A stretch of DNA of 64,000 bases. Source: Algoriphagus pacificus. GTDB lineage: Bacteria > Bacteroidota > Bacteroidia > Cytophagales > Cyclobacteriaceae. The stretch's first letter is position 1, and each line of letters begins with the position of its first letter. A program made the translations under genes and the position numbers. The stretch lies in the NCBI RefSeq assembly GCF_017254845.1, contig NZ_JAFKCU010000002.1, forward strand, positions 186,001 to 250,000, in the 5' to 3' direction. A model generated the notes under the pieces. That model worked only from the letters and a program-made list of their open reading frames with translations. It was not told where the DNA came from and searched no databases. Positions 58,614 to 64,000 of the stretch are shown here, piece after piece.

Positions 58614-61600
58614 CTAATCAATTTTTGCAAAATTATCCTCCCTATTCTGATCAGGCCTTGTGCCCCATGGATCAATTGCTATCCATGTTGGTTTGACTTT
58701 GGAATGGAGAACAAGCTCCTGCCTACCATCCTTTATCTGTAATAATTCTGATTGAATCAGCTCCTCATCGGAATGAATTTTCCGAGGATGGTTTTGCAAT
58801 AGTGAAACAGTGATCGGTTCATTCATTTCAATTTCACGAAGAGATCCATCAGTAAGGGTTTCTAGTTTTTTGGCTTCGTAAATCAATTTGATTTCGAAAT
58901 CCCCATCTGGAAGAGGATTGATTTTAACAGTTTCGATTTTGATATCGTAATGGATCACTTTTTCAAACCAATCCTGAATAAGCTTTCTTCCAGTTGAATC
59001 ACATTTGGCCTTTAAATCATCTAGAAAATCCTGGAAACCAATACTGGGAAGGCTGCTTTTCATGCTTTCATCTACCAGTTTTTGGATGGTGGAGTTCAGT
59101 TTCTCAGATCCAATGAGTTCTTCAATTGCCAATAAACTCTGAACGCTTTTTCCATAGGAAAGGTATCCTTGCCCTCTCATCTTACTTAAGGGAGGTTCGG
59201 CCTCATTAGCAAATGCTCTTCCATAAAAGTAATTCCGATTTGAATTGTCGGTCACCTGCCAAATGGCTGATTTTCCTATTGTTTTTTCCATCACCATAGC
59301 TTCTGAATACTTTGCCAATCCCTCGACAAAAAAGGAAGCTCCAGGAATATTTCTGGGTGCCAAAAGATGCCCAAACCATTGATGCGCAACTTCATGAATC
59401 ACCCTTTTACGTTGCAAGTCGAATTGATTTATGTCTTCTGGCTTGACCAGGAAATAATTATCTTCCACCATGCTGATCATGCCAGGATGAGCAAAGCCAC
59501 CAAATCCCCAATGGGAAGGTATCTCCACAATTCTCAATTTTTTAAAAGGATATGATCCGAATGTCTCGGATAAAATTTGGAGACTTTGATTCATGGTTTC
59601 CAAAGTGCTCTTTGAGTCAAACTGATGCGATAGATGAGAATATACCTCGAGTTGAACCGAATTGGAAAGTAGAATATCCTTCTGATAAATTCCTGAAAAA
59701 ATAGCAATTGAGGGAAGTATCTTTTCACTGCTTTTGTAATGGAACCAAGTTCGGTTTCCGTCTGTACTTTGCTCTAGCAATTCACCGGAGGTGAAAGCCA
59801 TCTGGTCTGCCTCTGTACTGATCTCAGCTTCAAAATCCACTTTCATCAAATTGACTTCTTGAAATTCCTCATGGTCCAGACGGCTAAATTTGTCTGGTTT
59901 GAGAGGCAAGTCTCTCTTTTTTCTTTCTTGATTATTGCTGATTTCCTTTCTCTCCGAATAACCAAAGTAGGGGGCGAAATCCCGTAAATTCAAATAGGAT
60001 CCGTTTTGGATGATTGCAGGATCCTTTTTGAAAAGTGCCGGCGTGGTTTTTACTTCAAATGAGAATGAAACTTCTTCTTGGGGTAAAACAGGATTTTCAA
60101 ATTCAATTTCATATACATCCAACAGGTCATTTTTGGCTAATTTAGAAGTCTGCTCGATCCAGAGATTTTTCAATTTTTCTTTCTCAGTCAGCAGCATTTT
60201 ACTGATAGCTACATCTGAATTATTCTTCAATTTACCTTTCACCTGAGCTTGGTAAGTGCCTTTAGAAGGGAAAAGGTCAATTTTCAATTGTAGAGAGGAA
60301 TAAGTCAAAACCGCTTCCTTTTCAAATTGCTTGTATTTCAACTCATAGGCCTCTTTTTGATCCAGTATTTGATCTACGGTTTGGTATCCCTCGATGATGT
60401 TGATTTGATAAAAACAGAAGCCAGATAATAGAATAAACCCTAGCAAACTCAAAGTTCCTGCAATTGTGGATTTATTCCAGCTGAAACTCAATCGGATTCT
60501 AGTGATACCTCCGGTCCAGTGCTTGGCTCGGAAAAAGATTGCTGCCAATACCAGAAGTGTCCAAAGTATTGCCAACAGTAAAAAACCGGGACTATTCATT
60601 TCCCAACCTGCTTGCTGGCTATAGTTAAGTGGAGGCAGAACTCCGATTCTCCAAAGGGGATGATTTAGGCCAATTGCTGTTCCTAAGGGACCCGAAAATA
60701 AAGCAAAAGCTATTGCTGAGAAGCCCATTCCCAGGTAGTTGTGTTTGAAGAAATCCTGAATCAGGAGAAATATGCTTGCGTAAAAAAGCAAAGGGATTCC
60801 TGGATAAACTAGGAGGCTGAAAATTGCAATACTATACAAACTCAAATAGGTTTGTTGCAGTTGGAAGCCCAAACAAATGATTATTGTAGCTCCAATCAAT
60901 AACAACATCAGGATAACAAGTGTGGCAAGTTTTGAAAGGAAAAAAGAGGCATTTGAGGATGGAGTTGCCCCAATGATCTCGTGAAATTTCTCGCTTTTAG
61001 CCCTCCATGACAATTCACCGCAGAAAAAAACCAGCAGTAATATTCCAAACAAATACAAAGGTTGTTGCACCTGTTCTAAAAGGATTTGACTGGCAGGAAA
61101 ATAAGTTTCATCATAGGCCCCGCCCGAATAGATTTTGGAATAAATTTCTGTAACAGCTAGGACTATCCAGGCACCCATTACCGTCCAAAAAGGAATGCTT
61201 TGAAAGATAAATTTCAAGTCCATTCTTATAAGGGAGTTGAGGATTGGGAAGACTTTGCGTAAAGAGATGGATACGCTCTTTGGTTTAGCTAAAGTACTTG
61301 GGATTGCCTCTTCGAAAGGAAGGAGGAGTTTCGTTTTTCGGGGTTTATGACTTGATGTTCTGAAAGAAAATTTGCGGTAGCTTATCGCCAAGAGTAAAGC
61401 ACAGATTACAAACCAAATCAGGCGGTTCAAACCTAGTAAGCTGATAAAGGATATATGCTCATGATTTTTCTGGAAGGGTGTCCAGAGATTGCTTTGCTCG
61501 AAGAAAGCCGACAATCCAAATGGATCTGCCAAAGCTGCTAAAAATAGGCTTTCACTGGAGACAGGAGCAGCATTTGCCAAAAGAGGTGAGTTTAAAAAGA

Positions 61601-62177
61601 TGGCAGAAATAAAATACAGGGCATAAATAAAAACTGCCATAGCATAAGTTGCCAAGGAGTTTTTGGTCAGGAGGCAAACAGAATACAAGAGGACGGTGCA
61701 AATACTAACAGAAGGAATCAACAGCTTCCAAGCAACTGAAAAAGTGTCATCCCAATGAAAGGAGGTGATTCGATTGGGGTCCAGGTCAGAAAAATATAGC
61801 CCTGCATAAAATCCGGGAAGGGCCATTAGAATCACTAGAATCCCAACAAGCCAGGCTCCGGTAAAACGACTCCAGAAAAACTGGGATTTATTAAGTGAGG
61901 TCGAAAAAATAAGAGGTTCCATTCCATACTTAGTGTCTCTTTGAATGGCTGTTACCACAAAAAACATAATGGAAAAGACTGACCCTAAACTCAATAATCC
62001 CATTTTAAAAAACAGCACATATTCTGAGTTGAAATTGACTCCAGCAGGAATGGCCCCTTGGGTCCCCATTAAATAGGAAAATCCGAAGTAAATCAAAGAA
62101 AATAAGTATACCGATTTGGTTTTTAGCTGGTATCTCAATTCAAATGATAGGAGTGAGAAAAATCGTGTAGTTTTCAT
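58614..62177 (-). CDS. ABC-2 permease fused to an M1-family metallopeptidase domain
   Basis: 1187 residues. The first ~570 residues contain two blocks of about six membrane spans typical of ABC-2 permeases. A further span near 580-600 (LSLLGFILLSGFCFYQINII) leads to a large extracytoplasmic part (about 610-1187) with an aminopeptidase M1 catalytic domain: HEVAHQWFGH (zinc His pair and Glu, about 925-935), then EGLAKYSEAM (third zinc ligand). The GAMEN-type exopeptidase loop is replaced by WGFGGFAHPGM. Its ATG overlaps the ATPase gene stop (ATGA). Such fusions with an ABC ATPase are frequent in Bacteroidota and of unknown substrate. Confidence 0.87.
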   Translation of the reverse strand: MKTTRFFSLLSFELRYQLKTKSVYLFSLIYFGFSYLMGTQGAIPAGVNFNSEYVLFFKMGLLSLGSVFSIMFFVVTAIQRDTKYGMEPLIFSTSLNKSQFFWSRFTGAWLVGILVILMALPGFYAGLYFSDLDPNRITSFHWDDTFSVAWKLLIPSVSICTVLLYSVCLLTKNSLATYAMAVFIYALYFISAIFLNSPLLANAAPVSSESLFLAALADPFGLSAFFEQSNLWTPFQKNHEHISFISLLGLNRLIWFVICALLLAISYRKFSFRTSSHKPRKTKLLLPFEEAIPSTLAKPKSVSISLRKVFPILNSLIRMDLKFIFQSIPFWTVMGAWIVLAVTEIYSKIYSGGAYDETYFPASQILLEQVQQPLYLFGILLLVFFCGELSWRAKSEKFHEIIGATPSSNASFFLSKLATLVILMLLLIGATIIICLGFQLQQTYLSLYSIAIFSLLVYPGIPLLFYASIFLLIQDFFKHNYLGMGFSAIAFALFSGPLGTAIGLNHPLWRIGVLPPLNYSQQAGWEMNSPGFLLLAILWTLLVLAAIFFRAKHWTGGITRIRLSFSWNKSTIAGTLSLLGFILLSGFCFYQINIIEGYQTVDQILDQKEAYELKYKQFEKEAVLTYSSLQLKIDLFPSKGTYQAQVKGKLKNNSDVAISKMLLTEKEKLKNLWIEQTSKLAKNDLLDVYEIEFENPVLPQEEVSFSFEVKTTPALFKKDPAIIQNGSYLNLRDFAPYFGYSERKEISNNQERKKRDLPLKPDKFSRLDHEEFQEVNLMKVDFEAEISTEADQMAFTSGELLEQSTDGNRTWFHYKSSEKILPSIAIFSGIYQKDILLSNSVQLEVYSHLSHQFDSKSTLETMNQSLQILSETFGSYPFKKLRIVEIPSHWGFGGFAHPGMISMVEDNYFLVKPEDINQFDLQRKRVIHEVAHQWFGHLLAPRNIPGASFFVEGLAKYSEAMVMEKTIGKSAIWQVTDNSNRNYFYGRAFANEAEPPLSKMRGQGYLSYGKSVQSLLAIEELIGSEKLNSTIQKLVDESMKSSLPSIGFQDFLDDLKAKCDSTGRKLIQDWFEKVIHYDIKIETVKINPLPDGDFEIKLIYEAKKLETLTDGSLREIEMNEPITVSLLQNHPRKIHSDEELIQSELLQIKDGRQELVLHSKVKPTWIAIDPWGTRPDQNREDNFAKID

Positions 62178-63052
62178 TTCTGGGCAGAAGTCAAGGTTGA
62201 AAAATAGAAATCTTCCAAACTTGGTTGGATTAGCTCAAAGCCTGCTTCTGGTAAGTGTTCTGACTGAACATGAATTAAAGTTTCTCCTGCGATCAACTTG
62301 GAAGAAATGACCTGAAGCTGCCTTTGATACTCGCCCAATTCTGATTTTTTGATCTTTTTGGACCAGATTTTACCATCAAGTCTTGAAGTGAGAGTGGTTG
62401 GGTTTCCTTGAATTAAGATTTGTCCTTTATTCATGATGGCCATTTGAGAGCAAAGCTCAAAGACATCATCTACCAAATGTGTGGAAAGGATGACGATGAT
62501 ATTTTCTCCTACCTCGCTTAAGAGGTTCAAAAATCGATTTCTTTCTTCTGGGTCCAGACCTGCTGTTGGTTCATCCACGAAAATTAGTTTCGGGTTTCCA
62601 AGTAGCGCCTGAGCAATCCCGAATCGCTGTTTCATCCCTCCGGAATAGGAATGCACTGCTTTTTTTCGATGTTCATAGAGATTGGTTTGTCGCAAAAGAA
62701 ATTGGACTTGTTCTCTCCGTTGCCCTGAATCAGTTATCCCTTTTAGAACTGCAATATGATCCAATAAGTCCAATGCGGAAACTTTTGGATAGACTCCAAA
62801 TTCCTGGGGTAAATAGCCCAGTACGGATCGGATTTTCTCAGGTTTTTTTTGGACTTCTTGACCGTTGAAAAGAATTTCCCCCGAACCAGCATCCTGAAGC
62901 ATGGCAAGAGTTCTCATCAAACTGGATTTTCCAGCACCATTAGGACCCAAAAGGCCAAACATTCCATTTTTGATGATGATGGAGATATCATTTAATGCTT
63001 TTACACCATTAGGGTAGGTTTTGCTGAGATTTCGAATTTCAAGTTGGTTCAT
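62174..63052 (-). CDS. ABC transporter ATP-binding protein (ABC-2 type)
   Basis: 292 residues from ATG 63052 (MNQLEIRNLSKTYPNGVKAL); ATG 63061 or an upstream TTG would only extend the N-terminus. Walker A GLLGPNGAGKSS, Q-loop GYLPQEFGVYP, signature SYSGGMKQRFGIAQAL, Walker B KLIFVDEPTAGLDPEERNR and H-loop ILSTHLVDD are all canonical. The C-terminal 90 residues form a DUF4162-like tail. It pairs with the permease/M1 fusion, with overlapping ends. Confidence 0.9.
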   Translation of the reverse strand: MNQLEIRNLSKTYPNGVKALNDISIIIKNGMFGLLGPNGAGKSSLMRTLAMLQDAGSGEILFNGQEVQKKPEKIRSVLGYLPQEFGVYPKVSALDLLDHIAVLKGITDSGQRREQVQFLLRQTNLYEHRKKAVHSYSGGMKQRFGIAQALLGNPKLIFVDEPTAGLDPEERNRFLNLLSEVGENIIVILSTHLVDDVFELCSQMAIMNKGQILIQGNPTTLTSRLDGKIWSKKIKKSELGEYQRQLQVISSKLIAGETLIHVQSEHLPEAGFELIQPSLEDFYFSTLTSAQK

Positions 63053-63112
63053 GGCTGGCATTTTTTGCTTCACCAAAACTTGGAATTCAAAATGATCTGA
63101 TCTAATTAATAT

Positions 63113-63151
63113 GTCGAACAGGCCAGAATTGAGGATGAACAAGCCACAATG
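63113..63151. promoter_or_regulatory. Direct repeats with 21-bp period between the ABC operon and the LytS-type kinase
   Basis: GTCGAACAGGCCAGAATT (63113-63130) and GATGAACAAGCCACAATG (63134-63151) match at 13 of 18 positions with starts 21 bp apart. ATGTCGAA also occurs twice (63111-63118 and 63149-63156). Two direct repeats two helical turns apart are the classic arrangement for LytTR-type response regulators. Confidence 0.4.
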
Positions 63152-63253
63152 TCGAATTCTTTCAGTTGAGACTATTTTAAAGTGTTCATCATGAAAAAGG
63201 CACTGTTGGTCATCTTTATTTTCTAAAAATCATGGCTTGGCTATCTTAGAAGG

Positions 63254-64000
63254 ATGTTTCCAAAAGTTTCTTTTTTTAAGGCCCTAGGATGGGGATTAGG
63301 GCTGACGATACTCGTTACATTTTTGCTCCAACGTATGGGGTTTATTCGCATTGATTTTGACGAATACCTTGAAAACACCCTGATACTAGGATCCTGGTGG
63401 ATTTTGTGCAGTTTGGTGTTTTATTACAGTCGAAGTATCCGACTTAGAAAGAAGAGTTTACTCAGGATTCTTTACTTGGTACTTTTCCTGACAGGCATTT
63501 TGCTTTTAGATCAATGGATGGACATTCCTGATAATCCTGTTTCCATATTTTTACTCATTCTATTTTGGATGGGGATTGCTCAATTTGTGGCTCCCGTGTT
63601 TTTCAAAAAATTCCAAAAGTCCATTTTCTTAGTATATGGCTTGGTTTGGATTGCTTTTACGCTGCTTCGGTGGAATGAAGCCTATTTGAAGGAACATCAT
63701 CAACTGGCTATCCTTATGTTGTTGATTCCTATTCCTTTTTTTCTAATAATTTGGGTTTTTGAGCAGTGGAAAAGGATCAAAGATCTAGAGAGTCAGAAAA
63801 ACCAAGCGGAGCTGGCCATGCTGAAAAATCAGATCAATCCGCATTTTCTTTTCAATACTTTGAATAACCTCTATGGACTCTGTGTAGAAAAGTCCGATAC
63901 GGCACCAGAAGTGGTACTGAAGCTTTCGGATATGATGCGCTACACAATTTATGAGGGTAAGAAGCAAGAGGTATTGTTGAGTAAAGAGGTAGATTATATC
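63254..64000 (+). CDS. LytS/YehU-type sensor histidine kinase (N-terminal part, cut by window edge)
   Basis: 249 codons from ATG 63254 with no stop before the right edge. Four to five membrane spans occupy residues 1-165 (ILVTFLLQRMGF, WWILCSLVFYYS, LYLVLFLTGILLL, SIFLLILFWMGIAQFV, LLIPIPFFLIIWVF). A short coiled linker KRIKDLESQKNQAELAMLKN comes next, then the kinase H-box QINPHFLFNTLNNLYGL and LKLSDMMRYTIYEGKKQEV, diagnostic for the His_kinase (PF06580) family. The ATPase domain lies beyond the edge. The partner is normally a LytTR response regulator encoded downstream. AGAAGG directly before the ATG may be a ribosome binding site. Confidence 0.88.
   Translation, partial: MFPKVSFFKALGWGLGLTILVTFLLQRMGFIRIDFDEYLENTLILGSWWILCSLVFYYSRSIRLRKKSLLRILYLVLFLTGILLLDQWMDIPDNPVSIFLLILFWMGIAQFVAPVFFKKFQKSIFLVYGLVWIAFTLLRWNEAYLKEHHQLAILMLLIPIPFFLIIWVFEQWKRIKDLESQKNQAELAMLKNQINPHFLFNTLNNLYGLCVEKSDTAPEVVLKLSDMMRYTIYEGKKQEVLLSKEVDYI

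Noticed and set aside
1-64000. CRISPR array, tRNA, rRNA, insertion sequence or prophage
   Set aside because: No regularly spaced repeats, cloverleaf, conserved rRNA segments, transposase or phage structural genes were seen on reading both strands.

Overview
The window looks like a chromosomal segment of a Bacteroidota bacterium, most likely a Cytophagales/Algoriphagus-like marine or soil type. Evidence for this: a SusC/SusD pair, two further TonB-dependent receptors with a carboxypeptidase-regulatory-like N-terminus, four exported S1 sulfatases, a type IX secretion cargo with a C-terminal sorting domain, TAnnTTTG-type promoters, few Shine-Dalgarno sequences and AT-rich intergenic DNA. No tRNA, rRNA, CRISPR array, transposase or phage gene was seen.

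1-14.6 kb is a phosphoester scavenging block: a PhoPQ-activated-type lipoprotein (cut by the left edge), a PhoD-like phosphatase, a small DoxX-like membrane protein, SusC/SusD, a calcineurin-like phosphoesterase, a PI-PLC-type enzyme and a fusion of a glycerophosphodiesterase-like domain with an alkaline phosphatase. 14.7-30.3 kb is a desulfation block: two single sulfatases flanking a FecA-like receptor whose promoter is buried in Fur-box-like palindromes, a type B carboxylesterase, a small ABC transporter, a tandem pair of S1_11-type sulfatases, a methyltransferase/GNAT pair and two unknown exported or membrane proteins. 30.3-37 kb holds a TonB receptor with a cysteine-rich partner, a phospholipase C gene interrupted by one in-frame TAA, and an ammonium transporter.

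37-57.6 kb is the most interesting part. A GDP-mannose/polyprenyl-mannose glycosylation operon (GT2, ManC, GT-C-like membrane protein, lipoprotein, exported protein, GT4, GtrA) diverges from an NtrC-family regulator. Next come an H-NOX haem NO sensor, a very large HNOBA-PAS-PAS-PAS-GAF-PAS hybrid histidine kinase with an Hpt domain, a cupin mannose-6-phosphate isomerase, a single-domain receiver and a TPR/beta-barrel protein. Four intergenic regions in this stretch carry the same inverted repeat (TTCC-N7-GGAA). At three of them a second, sometimes degenerate, copy lies 19-20 bp away, and at the fourth 29 bp away. Each is followed by a sigma-54-like GG-N10-G(A/G) element 38-45 bp before a start codon. 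I infer a dedicated, probably NO-responsive, sigma-54-type regulon controlling mannose glycan synthesis and export and one secreted T9SS protein.

57.6-64 kb holds a DUF1460 amidase-like protein, an ABC ATPase plus a permease fused to an M1 peptidase, and the divergent start of a LytS-type histidine kinase, with 21-bp-period direct repeats in the shared promoter region. A STAS-domain gene lies antisense inside the TPR/beta-barrel frame.
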